Positions 16,800 through 25,289 are shown, counted from the stretch's first letter. The stretch is 64,000 nt of DNA from Paraperibacillus marinus (GCF_046237605.1 NZ_CP143542.1:1054001-1118000); one strand, 5' to 3'. Made by a program: numbers and translations. The notes: generated from the letters alone by a model not told the origin.

Positions 16800-16832
16800 G
16801 GCAATGAGATAATTCTCATTGCCTTTTTTGAT
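16800..16832 (+). terminator. Riboswitch-controlled terminator
   Basis: GGCAATGAGA, loop TAAT, TCTCATTGCC, then TTTTTT. It forms the expression platform of the lysine riboswitch, 66 bp before lysC. Confidence 0.88.
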
Positions 16833-16897
16833 GTTGGAGCAAAAAGTTGGCAGTTACTATTTAAAAACATTCGATACAAGCGAGGGAGGCAGCAGCA

Positions 16898-18130
16898 TTG
16901 GGGAGAATTGTTCAAAAGTTTGGCGGCACGTCAGTAGGAAGCGTGGAAAGGATCAAGAATGCAGCAGACCGGGTGCTCGAAGAGGTGAAGCAAGGCAATG
17001 AAGTTGTGGTGGTTGTCTCGGCAATGGGGAAGACGACGGACACTCTTGTCGGAATGGCCAGGGAGATTTCTCCTTTTCCTAATAAAAGAGAGATGGACAT
17101 GCTCCTGACTACAGGTGAACAGGTCACCATTTCCCTTCTTTCCATGGAGCTGAATGAACGGGGACATGAGGCTGTGTCTTATACTGGATGGCAGGCGGGA
17201 ATCCAGACGGAAGCTGTTCACGGCAATGCCCGCATTACCGAAGTCGGGGCAGGCCGGATTGAAAATTCCTTGAAGGAAGGGAAAATTGTGATTGTTGCCG
17301 GCTTTCAGGGAATAGCAGCCGGCGAAATCACCACCCTTGGCCGGGGGGGCTCGGACACGACAGCCGTAGCCCTGGCAGCTGCGCTGAAAGCTGATAAATG
17401 TGATATTTATACCGATGTCACCGGTGTCTATACAACAGATCCGCGCTATGTGGAAGGCGCAAGGAAGCTGTTATCGGTTTCCTATGATGAAATGCTGGAG
17501 CTTGCGAATCTCGGTGCCGGGGTGCTTCACCCGCGTGCAGTCGAATTTGCCAAGAATTATAATATGCCGCTTGAAGTGCGTTCAAGCATGGAACGCGAGC
17601 CGGGAACAATCATTGAGGAGGAAGCATCAATGGAACAGAGTTTGATTGTCAGAGGAATTGCATTCGAGGATAACATCACCAGAATATCTGTTCTGGGACT
17701 ATCTCCAGGCGGAAAAGGGATTTCATCCATCTTCACCGCTCTTGCAAAGAACCATATCAATGTGGATATTATCATCCAGAGCGTTACCGAAGGAAGTGAG
17801 ACCGGACTGTCCTTCTCGGTTAAAACCGAAGATGTAAAAGAAGTTCTGGATGTGCTGAACAGCCACAAAGAAGCAATTGCGTTTGACCGCATCGAGACAG
17901 AACGCGGCCTTTCCAAGGTCTCTATCGTCGGATCCGGCATGGTCTCAAATCCGGGTGTGGCAGCCGAGATGTTTGAAGTCCTCGCACAGGAGGAAATCGC
18001 GATCAAGATGGTAAGTACCTCAGAAATAAAGGTATCGGCTGTGGTGGCACAGGACAAAATGCTGCCTGCAGTCTCTTCGCTTCATAAAGCTTTCAATCTT
18101 TCAGAGGCGCTGGCCATTGAAACTAAGTAA
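16898..18130 (+). CDS. lysC: Aspartokinase II, lysine-sensitive (alpha chain)
   Basis: Phosphorylates aspartate, committing it to lysine, diaminopimelate, threonine and methionine. 410 residues from TTG 16898 behind GAGGGAGG, giving MGRIVQKFGGTSVGSVERI, the conserved kinase start. Catalytic segment GRGGSDTTAVALAAAL near 150, and two C-terminal ACT domains (about 265-335 and 345-405). An internal start at 17630 would give the separate beta chain. Transcription is controlled by the upstream lysine riboswitch. Confidence 0.96.
   Translation: MGRIVQKFGGTSVGSVERIKNAADRVLEEVKQGNEVVVVVSAMGKTTDTLVGMAREISPFPNKREMDMLLTTGEQVTISLLSMELNERGHEAVSYTGWQAGIQTEAVHGNARITEVGAGRIENSLKEGKIVIVAGFQGIAAGEITTLGRGGSDTTAVALAAALKADKCDIYTDVTGVYTTDPRYVEGARKLLSVSYDEMLELANLGAGVLHPRAVEFAKNYNMPLEVRSSMEREPGTIIEEEASMEQSLIVRGIAFEDNITRISVLGLSPGGKGISSIFTALAKNHINVDIIIQSVTEGSETGLSFSVKTEDVKEVLDVLNSHKEAIAFDRIETERGLSKVSIVGSGMVSNPGVAAEMFEVLAQEEIAIKMVSTSEIKVSAVVAQDKMLPAVSSLHKAFNLSEALAIETK
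17630..18130 (+). CDS. lysC: Aspartokinase II beta chain, internal in-frame start
   Basis: ATG 17630 lies in the lysC frame directly behind GAGGAGGAAGC, a strong ribosome site in the middle of the gene. It would give a 166-residue protein (MEQSLIVRGIAFEDN...) containing only the two ACT regulatory domains. B. subtilis lysC is known to make such an alpha2beta2 enzyme from overlapping frames, so this is expected biology supported by the sequence. Confidence 0.7.
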   Translation: MEQSLIVRGIAFEDNITRISVLGLSPGGKGISSIFTALAKNHINVDIIIQSVTEGSETGLSFSVKTEDVKEVLDVLNSHKEAIAFDRIETERGLSKVSIVGSGMVSNPGVAAEMFEVLAQEEIAIKMVSTSEIKVSAVVAQDKMLPAVSSLHKAFNLSEALAIETK

Positions 18131-18131
18131 A

Positions 18132-18170
18132 GGAAAGAGGATGTCCTTTTTGTGGGACATCCTCTTTTTT
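18132..18170 (+). terminator. Terminator after lysC
   Basis: AAAGAGGATGTCC pairs with GGACATCCTCTTT, followed by a T run. Confidence 0.85.
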
Positions 18171-18339
18171 TATGCCCTTTTTATACCTCGTGTCCCTGGC
18201 AGCCGCATTTTACCGCCTGAAATTGCTGGAGGAGAAGGCGCTCCCATTCGGAATTGGAAACGAAGCTGTCGGCTCCATGCTCTATATGCTTGCACCAACC
18301 CTGCCGGCAGCAGCCAGAAAGGGATTTTGATAAGCGGCA

Positions 18340-18382
18340 TAGCAAAGCCCGGGAAAAATCAACATTTTCCCCAGGCTTTGTG
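18340..18382 (-). terminator. Probable terminator of yslB
   Basis: On the minus strand AAAGCC-TGGGGAAAA pairs with TTTTCCCGGGCTTT across a short loop. It lies just past the yslB stop. The rest of the lysC-yslB gap shows nothing supported. Confidence 0.5.
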
Positions 18383-18414
18383 GCTGGAACTTATAAGGCA
18401 GTCCCATTATTTCA

Positions 18415-18918
18415 TTAAATGCCGTCCTTAGTATCCCACTTCACGATGAAAGACACTTTCGCGCCGCGCTTCTTGGGTTCTTCTATGGCTTCGGTCGAGA
18501 CTTTCCGCTGAATTTCAAACTGTTCAGCGAGGAATCCTGCCTCCAATTGGAAATGGCATTTTACATTAATGGACAGCCGCCTTTCGACATGACTGCCGGA
18601 CAGTTCGAACAGGGACTCGTCTTTAGATAATTTGGTCTGGGTGAGTGTCCCCCATCCTGCACTGTGGAAAAACTCGATGATTTCATCAACGCCCTGCAGC
18701 GGGAATTTTCTCGCCAGCTGCTTGCCGCCCCAATAAAGAAGCTGGGACGCCTCTTTTCCAAGAAGTTCATTCAGCAGGAATTCTCTGATCAAATCATAGC
18801 CGAACGCCGGAATATCATGAGCTGCCGGACCGTCAGCGTTTTTTTCTCTTTGTTTTTCATTCAGGCTCAGTTCTGAGGTTTTTTCTAATGTTGTTTCATT
18901 CACGGCTTCTTTACCCAA
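18415..18918 (-). CDS. yslB: YslB-like protein (DUF2507, V4R-type fold)
   Basis: 167-residue cytoplasmic protein; the conserved core starts near residue 35 (IPAFGYDLIREFLLNELLG) and includes LLYWGGKQLARKFPL, matching the DUF2507 family located next to sdhC in Bacillus. It resembles small-molecule-binding V4R domains; no ligand or reaction can be assigned. The first ~30 residues (NETTLEKTSELSLNEKQ) are polar and variable. Transcribed away from sdhC. Confidence 0.8.
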   Translation of the reverse strand: MGKEAVNETTLEKTSELSLNEKQREKNADGPAAHDIPAFGYDLIREFLLNELLGKEASQLLYWGGKQLARKFPLQGVDEIIEFFHSAGWGTLTQTKLSKDESLFELSGSHVERRLSINVKCHFQLEAGFLAEQFEIQRKVSTEAIEEPKKRGAKVSFIVKWDTKDGI

Positions 18919-19119
18919 AATTCTCCCCTCTTTCTTACATCTATTATAAACAAAAATTCATGCGTACAAAGAACTAAAATGCGATACTGGCAGATTTCAT
19001 TATGCCAAAATAGTTCCTAACCGGTCAGTATGTTAGGTGAATTATAGAATAGAAGATAAAAAATTATAAATTTTATAAAAAATTTTTATATTTGGCAAGT
19101 TTTTTGTGTATCCGTTTTC

Positions 19120-19148
19120 TTGACGCCTTTTCTTGTGAGGAGTAAAAT
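19120..19148 (+). promoter_or_regulatory. Sigma-A promoter of sdhCAB
   Basis: TTGACG (19120-19125), 17-bp spacer, TAAAAT (19143-19148). The transcript would have a leader of about 125 nt. The 361-bp yslB-sdhC gap otherwise holds the leader hairpin and AT-rich sequence. Confidence 0.75.
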
Positions 19149-19200
19149 GAACATTGTTAAGAGCATGTTGCAAAATCCACTTTTTTGTCATTTTGTAGCA

Positions 19201-19240
19201 GATATCCTGCCTAAATATCAGGATATATTTTACTTTTTGC
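19201..19240 (+). promoter_or_regulatory. Hairpin plus T-rich tail in the sdh leader
   Basis: ATATCCTG and CAGGATAT form an 8-bp stem, followed by ATTTTACTTTTT. It lies between the sdh promoter and the sdhC start and resembles a weak intrinsic terminator or an RNA-stabilising element. Confidence 0.5.
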
Positions 19241-19279
19241 GCAAAGTTCAGCCAAATCTCAAGGGGGTATAACAAGTTT

Positions 19280-19888
19280 ATGGCAGGAAATCGGGAGTTT
19301 GCCAATCGAAGGCTGCATTCGTTACTAGGGGTCATTCCGCTTGGTATCTTTATCATTCAGCACTTAGTGGTAAACCACTACGCAACAAATGGGGTTGAAT
19401 CATTTAACAAAGCGGCAAATTTTATGGGAGGCCTTCCATTCAGGATTTTCCTGGAAGTGTTCATCATATTCCTTCCTCTAGCTTACCATGCAATTTATGG
19501 AATTTATATAGCATTTACTGCTAAAAACAATGTTGGCCGTTACAGCTATTTCCGCAATTGGATGTTCATGCTTCAGCGCTTCACAGGCATCGTGACATTG
19601 ATCTTCGTAACATGGCATATCTGGGAAACTCGTATTGCTGCAGCTAGAGGTGTCGAAGTAAACTTCGAGATGATGACCAATATTCTTGACAATCCATTTA
19701 TGGTTGCTTTCTATATGGTGGGAATTGTCTCCACGACATTCCACTTTGCAAATGGACTTTGGACATTCCTAGTAACATGGGGATTAACCATCTCACCTCG
19801 TGCTCAGAGAATCACAACCTATGTGACTATGGTGATTTTTGTGGCCCTTTCTTATGTAGGAATCAGTGCGATTCTTGCGTTCATTTAA
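19280..19888 (+). CDS. sdhC: Succinate dehydrogenase cytochrome b558 subunit
   Basis: Membrane anchor of respiratory complex II, carrying two b haems and reducing menaquinone. 202 residues with five hydrophobic helices (about 12-30, 55-75, 95-115, 137-160, 180-200). Candidate haem-ligand histidines appear in FIIQHLVVNH, LAYHAIYGIY, VTWHIWE and TTFHFANG. ATG 19280 follows AAGGGGG at slightly long spacing. First gene of sdhCAB. Confidence 0.95.
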   Translation: MAGNREFANRRLHSLLGVIPLGIFIIQHLVVNHYATNGVESFNKAANFMGGLPFRIFLEVFIIFLPLAYHAIYGIYIAFTAKNNVGRYSYFRNWMFMLQRFTGIVTLIFVTWHIWETRIAAARGVEVNFEMMTNILDNPFMVAFYMVGIVSTTFHFANGLWTFLVTWGLTISPRAQRITTYVTMVIFVALSYVGISAILAFI

Positions 19889-19962
19889 TAGAATTACAGA
19901 TTGATAAGGACAGGGTTATTCAAAGCATCATCATGCTTTGAAATTGAAAAGGAGTGACAGAC

Positions 19963-21720
19963 TTGAGTAATGGAAAAATCATTGTAGTCGGCGGCGGTCT
20001 TGCCGGCTTAATGGCTACTATAAAAATTGCTGAACAAGGCTATAAAGCAGAACTCTTTTCAGTGGTTCCGGTTAAGCGTTCCCACTCAGTTTGTGCCCAG
20101 GGCGGCATAAACGGGGCAGTTAATACAAAAGGGGAAGGAGATTCTCCTTATATTCACTTCGATGATACCATCTATGGAGGAGACTTCCTTGCAAACCAGC
20201 CTCCGGTAAAAGCGATGTGTGAAGCTGCTCCATCCATCATCCATATGTTCGACCGAATGGGTGTCATGTTCAACCGAACTCCGGAAGGACTGCTTGACTT
20301 CCGCCGCTTCGGCGGGACGCAGCATCACCGTACAGCCTTTGCCGGCGCCACGACAGGACAGCAGCTGCTTTATGCTCTTGATGAGCAGGTGCGCCGCTAT
20401 GAAGTGGCCGGCCTCGTCACAAAATACGAGGGCTGGGAATTCCTTGGTGCTGTGATCGATGACGAAGGCGTCTGCCGCGGCATCACCGGCCAGGACCTTA
20501 AGACGATGGAAATCAGGTCATTCTCTGCGGATGCCGTCATCATGGCAACCGGGGGACCTGGAATCATCTTTGGAAAATCCACTAACTCCATCATCAACAC
20601 AGGATCAGCTGCTTCCATCGTATACCAGCAGGGAGCAATCTATTCTAATGGAGAATTCATCCAGATACACCCTACAGCCCTCCCAGGCGACGATAAGCTC
20701 CGCTTGATGAGTGAATCTGCCCGTGGAGAAGGCGGACGGGTATGGACATATAAAGACGGCAAGCCATGGTATTTCCTTGAGGAAAAATATCCTGCCTATG
20801 GAAACCTGGTTCCGCGTGATATCGCAACGCGTGAGATCTTCGATGTCTGCGTGAATCAGAAGCTCGGTGTTAATGGCGAAAACATGGTATATCTTGATCT
20901 TTCCCATAAAGATGCAAAAGAGCTTGATATCAAGCTTGGCGGCATTATCGAAATCTATGAAAAATTCATGGGAGAAGATCCAAGGAAAGTGCCTATGAAA
21001 ATCTTCCCGGCTGTCCACTATTCAATGGGCGGACTATGGGTCGATTATGATCAAATGACAAACATCCCTGGACTGTTTGCTGCCGGAGAATGTGATTATT
21101 CACAGCACGGTGCCAACAGGCTTGGTGCAAACTCCCTTCTGTCTGCCATCTATGGAGGCATGGTCGCAGGACCTAATGCATTGAAGTATGTGAAAGGACT
21201 TGCAAAGGGCTCTGATGATATCTCTGCAACTGTATTTGACAGCCATGTCAAACAGGAAGAAGAAAAATGGAGTTCAATCATGTCTATGAATGGAACGGAA
21301 AATGCATATGTGATCCACAAGGAACTCGGCGAGTGGATGACTGACAATGTAACGGTAGTACGCTATAATGACAAGCTCCTTGAAACAGACGCTAAAATCC
21401 AGGAGCTTCTGGAACGCTATAAAAATATCAATATCAACGATACAGCAAGATGGAGCAACCAGGGTGCATCCTTCACCCGCCAGCTGCAAAACATGCTTCA
21501 GCTCGCAAGGGTCATCACGCTCGGTGCCTACAACCGTAACGAAAGCCGCGGAGCCCACTTCAAGCCTGATTTCCCAGAACGAAATGATGAAGAATTCATG
21601 AAAACGACCATGGCCAAATTTACAGATTCCAGCTCTGCTCCTGAACTTTATTATGAAGACATCGATGTGTCGCTCATTAAGCCAAGGAAAAGAGACTATT
21701 CAAAGAAAAAGGAGAGTTAA
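19963..21720 (+). CDS. sdhA: Succinate dehydrogenase flavoprotein subunit
   Basis: Oxidises succinate to fumarate with covalently bound FAD. TTG 19963 is chosen over GTG 19954 because the GTG is part of the ribosome site (AAAGGAGTG); the protein then begins MSNGKIIVVGGGLAGLMA, 585 residues. The Rossmann motif is at 8-13, the FAD-attachment His in RSHSVCAQGGINGAVN near 41, substrate-binding FGGTQHHRTAFAG near 110, and catalytic Arg region NRLGANSLLSA near 385. The sdhB start follows after 3 bp. Confidence 0.96.
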   Translation: MSNGKIIVVGGGLAGLMATIKIAEQGYKAELFSVVPVKRSHSVCAQGGINGAVNTKGEGDSPYIHFDDTIYGGDFLANQPPVKAMCEAAPSIIHMFDRMGVMFNRTPEGLLDFRRFGGTQHHRTAFAGATTGQQLLYALDEQVRRYEVAGLVTKYEGWEFLGAVIDDEGVCRGITGQDLKTMEIRSFSADAVIMATGGPGIIFGKSTNSIINTGSAASIVYQQGAIYSNGEFIQIHPTALPGDDKLRLMSESARGEGGRVWTYKDGKPWYFLEEKYPAYGNLVPRDIATREIFDVCVNQKLGVNGENMVYLDLSHKDAKELDIKLGGIIEIYEKFMGEDPRKVPMKIFPAVHYSMGGLWVDYDQMTNIPGLFAAGECDYSQHGANRLGANSLLSAIYGGMVAGPNALKYVKGLAKGSDDISATVFDSHVKQEEEKWSSIMSMNGTENAYVIHKELGEWMTDNVTVVRYNDKLLETDAKIQELLERYKNININDTARWSNQGASFTRQLQNMLQLARVITLGAYNRNESRGAHFKPDFPERNDEEFMKTTMAKFTDSSSAPELYYEDIDVSLIKPRKRDYSKKKES

Positions 21721-21723
21721 GGC

Positions 21724-22482
21724 ATGGCTGAGAACAAAACAGTCCGTTTTATAATAACCCGCCAGGATCAAACTGAATCAGCCCCTTATCAGGAGGAATT
21801 CGAACTTCCTTATCGTCCGAATATGAACGTCATTTCTGCTTTAATGGAAATCCGGAGGAATCCGGTTAATGTAAAGGGAGAAAAAACGACGCCGATCACC
21901 TGGGATATGAACTGTCTCGAGGAAGTGTGCGGAGCCTGCTCCATGATCATTAACGGGAAGCCCCGCCAGTCCTGTACGGCGCTTGTCGACCAGCTGGAAC
22001 AGCCGATCCGCCTTGAGCCGATGAGGACATTCCCGGTTGTCCGCGACCTTCAGGTGGACAGAAGCAGGATGTTTGATTCATTGAAAAAAGTAAAAGCATG
22101 GATCCCAATCGATGGAACTTACGATCTAGGACCAGGACCGCGCATGCCGGAAAGAAAGCGCCAATGGGCATATGAGCTCTCGAAGTGCATGACATGCGGC
22201 GTCTGCCTGGAAGCGTGTCCGAATGTGAACAGCAATTCCGATTATATCGGTCCTGCACCATTGTCACAGGTTAGACTTTTCAATGCGCATCCGACTGGCG
22301 AAATGAACGCGCCAGAGCGCCTGAATGCCATCATGGGAGACGGCGGACTCGCAAGCTGCGGGATGTCACAGAACTGTGTGGAATCCTGCCCTAAGGGTAT
22401 CCCGCTTACAACCTCCATCGCAGCGCTTAACAGAGATACAACTATCCAGTCCTTCCGCAATTTCTTCGGAAGCGACCAGTAA
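21724..22482 (+). CDS. sdhB: Succinate dehydrogenase iron-sulfur subunit
   Basis: Electron wire between SdhA and the cytochrome. 252 residues. The N-terminal plant-type ferredoxin domain has NCLEEVCGACSM near 61-72 ([2Fe-2S]); the C-terminal domain has CMTCGVCLEACPN near 157-169 and a second cluster-binding CGMSQNCVESCPKG near 214-227 ([4Fe-4S] and [3Fe-4S]). Length and motif set are complete. Confidence 0.96.
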   Translation: MAENKTVRFIITRQDQTESAPYQEEFELPYRPNMNVISALMEIRRNPVNVKGEKTTPITWDMNCLEEVCGACSMIINGKPRQSCTALVDQLEQPIRLEPMRTFPVVRDLQVDRSRMFDSLKKVKAWIPIDGTYDLGPGPRMPERKRQWAYELSKCMTCGVCLEACPNVNSNSDYIGPAPLSQVRLFNAHPTGEMNAPERLNAIMGDGGLASCGMSQNCVESCPKGIPLTTSIAALNRDTTIQSFRNFFGSDQ

Positions 22483-22489
22483 GAAACAG

Positions 22490-22525
22490 AAGGTCCCCCG
22501 CTTAGCCGCGAGGGGGCTTTTTTTA
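22490..22525 (+). terminator. Terminator after sdhB
   Basis: Stem TCCCCCGC with GCGAGGGGGC around a TTAGCC loop, then seven Ts. A 10-G run (22528-22537) follows. Confidence 0.75.
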
Positions 22526-22554
22526 TCGGGGGGGGGGTGCCGGGACTGTCATAA

Positions 22555-22795
22555 AAAGGCTCTGTTTCTAAAAGATTGCTCTTTTCTGATGAGTTCTGTG
22601 AGGAGATTTAATTATTTTGCAAAGTAGACTTTTGCTTCAGGCGCGAGACTCCTGATCCGGCTCCCGTGACTTTCGACCTTCAAGTCATAAGTCAAACAGT
22701 ATATGGGAAGAAGACCGCTTGATCTGCGGAAAGCGCTGCCTGCAGCGGGAATCCACTTTCTTGTTTAACAGCTGCCATGTACGCGAAAACAGCTT
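22555..22795 (+). mobile_element. Family 1 repeat, copy C (MITE-like)
   Basis: About 241 bp starting AAGGCTCTGTTTCTAAAAG and ending GCGAAAACAGCTT, colinear with copies A and B. ATAAA precedes the left end and follows the right end, a clear 5-bp duplication. It fills most of the 400-bp sdhB-ysmA gap, the remainder being the sdhB terminator and the ysmA control region. Confidence 0.82.
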
Positions 22796-22845
22796 ATAAA
22801 AATATTGATCATTCTGCTTCTAAAATCTTGTTTCGTCCTGTAAAA

Positions 22846-22863
22846 TGAATGAATATCCATTCA
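22846..22863 (+). promoter_or_regulatory. FadR-like operator upstream of ysmA
   Basis: TGAATGAATATCCATTCA matches the B. subtilis FadR consensus TGAATGAMTANTCATTCA at 17 of 18 positions. It lies 19 bp before the ysmA start, where bound repressor would block transcription. Regulation by the fadR product at 10151 is inferred. Confidence 0.7.
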
Positions 22864-22882
22864 TTTTTAGGAGGAAGAAAAG

Positions 22883-23347
22883 ATGCCCCGTATGACGTAT
22901 ATTGATAACTTGGAGGAATGGAGCCGTTCTTTTCATTTTTCGCATGATGTTTCCATCCGATTTTCTGAAACCGATATGTTCGGCCATCTGAATAATACCG
23001 TTCCATTTACATATTTTGAAGAAGCGCGGATTGAATATCTCAAGGCGGCCGGCTTTATGGATAAATGGCTTGATCCAGAATTCGGCCTGATTCCGGTAGT
23101 CGCCGACCTGCAATGCGACTTCCTCACACAGGCTTATTTCGGGGAAAAACTCAGCATCCAGGTAAAAGCACATTCAGTCGGAAATGCTTCTGTGGACATC
23201 CATTACCGGGGTGCACGGGAAGATGGCACCACCGTATTCACCGGACGGGGGGCTGTCGTGCAGGTATCCCGGCAGACGGGAAAGCCGTTTCCCTGGACAG
23301 AAGAGGACAGGCAGAAGCTTCGTGAGGAAGTGTTCAGCTTAAAGTAA
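22883..23347 (+). CDS. ysmA: Acyl-CoA thioesterase-like hotdog protein
   Basis: 154-residue single hotdog-fold protein of the YbgC/FadM thioesterase group, predicted to hydrolyse acyl-CoA. ATG 22883 behind TTAGGAGG. The catalytic-type segment is near 30-43: FSETDMFGHLNNTVPF, the equivalent of the DxDxxGHVNN motif (Asp replaced in the first position by Glu). The FadR-like box upstream fits a job in fatty-acyl-CoA turnover. In B. subtilis the homologue sits beside gerE, as here. Confidence 0.8.
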   Translation: MPRMTYIDNLEEWSRSFHFSHDVSIRFSETDMFGHLNNTVPFTYFEEARIEYLKAAGFMDKWLDPEFGLIPVVADLQCDFLTQAYFGEKLSIQVKAHSVGNASVDIHYRGAREDGTTVFTGRGAVVQVSRQTGKPFPWTEEDRQKLREEVFSLK

Positions 23348-23435
23348 TTCCCGCACTTTTTCGGGTTAATGTTCATCCAGCCTTCATAGATTAGATTAAT
23401 TCATCTTTTTTAATGGCTTCTTCCCTATATCCAGT

Positions 23436-23464
23436 CACTTCCTATATACTCGGTACATAAGATA
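23436..23464 (+). promoter_or_regulatory. Sigma-K promoter of gerE
   Basis: CAC at 23436-23438, 17-bp spacer after AC, then CATAAGATA (23456-23464), a full match to CATANNNTA. gerE is a known late mother-cell sigma-K gene. Confidence 0.75.
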
Positions 23465-23527
23465 TCTTGACTAAATATATACCCATTCCTAGGTGATAGC
23501 TGGTAAAGGCAAGGAGGGTTACCATAC

Positions 23528-23752
23528 TTGAAGGAGAACGAATATACTCATAAGCCATTGCTCACCAAACGAGAAAGAGAAGTATTCGAGTTGTTAGTGC
23601 AGGATAAAACGACGAAAGAGATCGCAGGTGAGTTATTCATCAGTGAGAAAACGGTAAGAAACCATATTTCAAACGCAATGCAGAAGCTTGGCGTCAAGGG
23701 GCGGTCTCAAGCTGTAGTTGAGCTCTTGCGTATGGGTGAATTAAAGCTGTAG
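23528..23752 (+). CDS. gerE: Spore-coat transcription regulator GerE
   Basis: LuxR-type DNA-binding protein that acts with sigma-K late in the mother cell to control coat genes. 74 residues, a bare helix-turn-helix domain: LLTKREREVFELLVQDKTT, then EIAGELFISEKTVRNHISNA as the DNA-reading unit. TTG 23528 follows GGAGGGTT. Nearly identical in length and sequence character to B. subtilis GerE. Confidence 0.97.
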   Translation: MKENEYTHKPLLTKREREVFELLVQDKTTKEIAGELFISEKTVRNHISNAMQKLGVKGRSQAVVELLRMGELKL

Positions 23753-23831
23753 CTATACATCCCATCTGGCTGTCTGCCTCTTGGCTTGTCACTTATTGAT
23801 ATAGTTAGAAAAAGCAGTGAAGCAAGTGCCG

Positions 23832-23877
23832 CAGGAAAAGCTCCTGGCGGTCCAGGCTTTCCTGCTTATTTTTTTGA
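23832..23877 (+). terminator. Terminator after gerE
   Basis: GCAGGAAAAGC pairs with GGCTTTCCTGC, then TTATTTTTTT. Confidence 0.75.
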
Positions 23878-23978
23878 AAACGCAAATCCGTTTAAATGCC
23901 TTGAAATTTAGACCTTTTTGATTCACAATAATGGAATAGCAGATACAATAATTTTAAGGTCCCAGGATGGAGCTGTAG

Positions 23979-24431
23979 ATGATGAAGGTTGAAAAAGAAG
24001 CCAATCCGGCATTGGTTGTTGATATAGAAAAAGATCTAAGGTATATCTCGGCTATTATCAAGCAGAAGGGCAGAGATATTCTAAGTCATTATCCCATCAC
24101 TCTTCCGCAGTTCTATGCGCTTCAATGGCTGCTTGAAGAAGGAGACATGACTATAGGAGATCTCTCAAATAAGTTATTCCTTGCCTGCAGCACAACGACT
24201 GACCTGGTTGACAGGATGGAAAAAAGCCGGCTGGTCATGCGGGTCAAGGATACGAATGACCGCAGGGTGGTCAGGATTCATCTCCTTGAAGAAGGCAAGA
24301 AAATCATCGATGAAGTGATCATCAAGCGCCAGCAATATCTGCAGAATATATTTGAGAAGTTTACCGGACAAGAAGTTGAGCTTTTAAAAACAAGCTTAAG
24401 CAAATTACACCAAGAAATGAAGCATGAATGA
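23979..24431 (+). CDS. ysmB: MarR-family transcriptional regulator
   Basis: 150-residue winged-helix regulator, homologous by position to B. subtilis ysmB. The MarR domain covers about 35-125, with MTIGDLSNKLFLACSTTTD as the DNA-reading helices and KDTNDRRVVRIHL as the wing. Two adjacent ATGs (23979, 23982) are possible starts. It overlaps or nearly touches racE, suggesting co-transcription. Target genes and ligand unknown. Confidence 0.85.
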   Translation: MMKVEKEANPALVVDIEKDLRYISAIIKQKGRDILSHYPITLPQFYALQWLLEEGDMTIGDLSNKLFLACSTTTDLVDRMEKSRLVMRVKDTNDRRVVRIHLLEEGKKIIDEVIIKRQQYLQNIFEKFTGQEVELLKTSLSKLHQEMKHE

Positions 24432-24441
24432 GGCGAGTGCA

Positions 24442-25242
24442 TTGAAACAAGCAATTGGAGTCATCGATTCCGGTCTCGGCGGTTTGACCGTTGCCCGGGA
24501 GGTAATGAGACAGCTGCCGCATGAAAATATAATCTATCTGGGTGACACGGCCCGCTGTCCATACGGACCGCGGCCGATGGAAGAAGTGAAATTATTCACA
24601 TGGCAGATGACGAGATTTCTGCTCAAACGTAATATCAAGATGCTGATCATTGCCTGCAATACTGCAACCGCAGCTGTGCTGGATGAAATCAGGAATGAGC
24701 TTTCCATCCCAGTACTGGGTGTCATTTACCCTGGGGCGAGGGCAGCCCTTAAACTGACCCGGAATCTCCATATCGGTGTGCTTGGGACAGTCGGGACTGT
24801 CAAGAGCGGGGCATATGAAACGGCATTAAAAAATATTAATCCACTCACTCGGGTGGAGAGCCTGGCTTGTCCCAAATTTGTATCCATCGTGGAGAGCGGC
24901 GCCTTCAAGAGCCCGATCGCTAAAAAGGTAGTCGCGGAAACGCTGCGGCCGCTAAAGTCAAAGAAGCTGGACACCCTTATCCTTGGGTGTACCCATTATC
25001 CGCTCCTTGGGCCGGTCATCAGCAGCTATATGGGAAAAGGCGTCGAGGTGATTTCTTCCGGCGAAGAGACAGCGAGCGAAGCAAGTGTTATCCTTCACTT
25101 TAATGGCCAGATGAATAAAAGCACCGAACCGCCGCTTTACGAATTTTATACAACAGGATCCAAGGATATTTTCCAGGACATAGCCTCAGAGTGGCTGGAG
25201 CGGGAAGTTGAACATGTAGAAACGGTAAAACTAGAGTATTAG
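24442..25242 (+). CDS. racE: Glutamate racemase
   Basis: Makes D-glutamate for peptidoglycan. TTG 24442 gives MKQAIGVIDSGLGG, the family N-terminus, behind GAGGCGAG, 266 residues; an alternative ATG at 24424 would add six residues and overlap ysmB. Catalytic cysteines: IACNTATAA near 71-79 and LGCTHYPLLG near 182-191. The N-terminal IDSGLGGLT holds the conserved Asp-Ser. Confidence 0.93.
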   Translation: MKQAIGVIDSGLGGLTVAREVMRQLPHENIIYLGDTARCPYGPRPMEEVKLFTWQMTRFLLKRNIKMLIIACNTATAAVLDEIRNELSIPVLGVIYPGARAALKLTRNLHIGVLGTVGTVKSGAYETALKNINPLTRVESLACPKFVSIVESGAFKSPIAKKVVAETLRPLKSKKLDTLILGCTHYPLLGPVISSYMGKGVEVISSGEETASEASVILHFNGQMNKSTEPPLYEFYTTGSKDIFQDIASEWLEREVEHVETVKLEY

Positions 25243-25289
25243 GCCTTTCCCTGGCATGCACGTCATGCTTTAAGGGACAGGCTTTTTTT
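25243..25289 (+). terminator. Terminator after racE
   Basis: GCCTTTCCCT (25243-25252) pairs with AGGGACAGGC (25273-25282), followed by seven Ts. Confidence 0.8.

Noticed and set aside
18171..18332. 53-codon frame right after the lysC terminator (starts MPFLYLVSLAAAF)
   Set aside because: No ribosome site since the terminator T run directly precedes the ATG; at most a remnant.
22526..22554. Run of ten Gs as a regulatory element before copy C
   Set aside because: May be a slippage-prone run or sequencing ambiguity; no supporting context.
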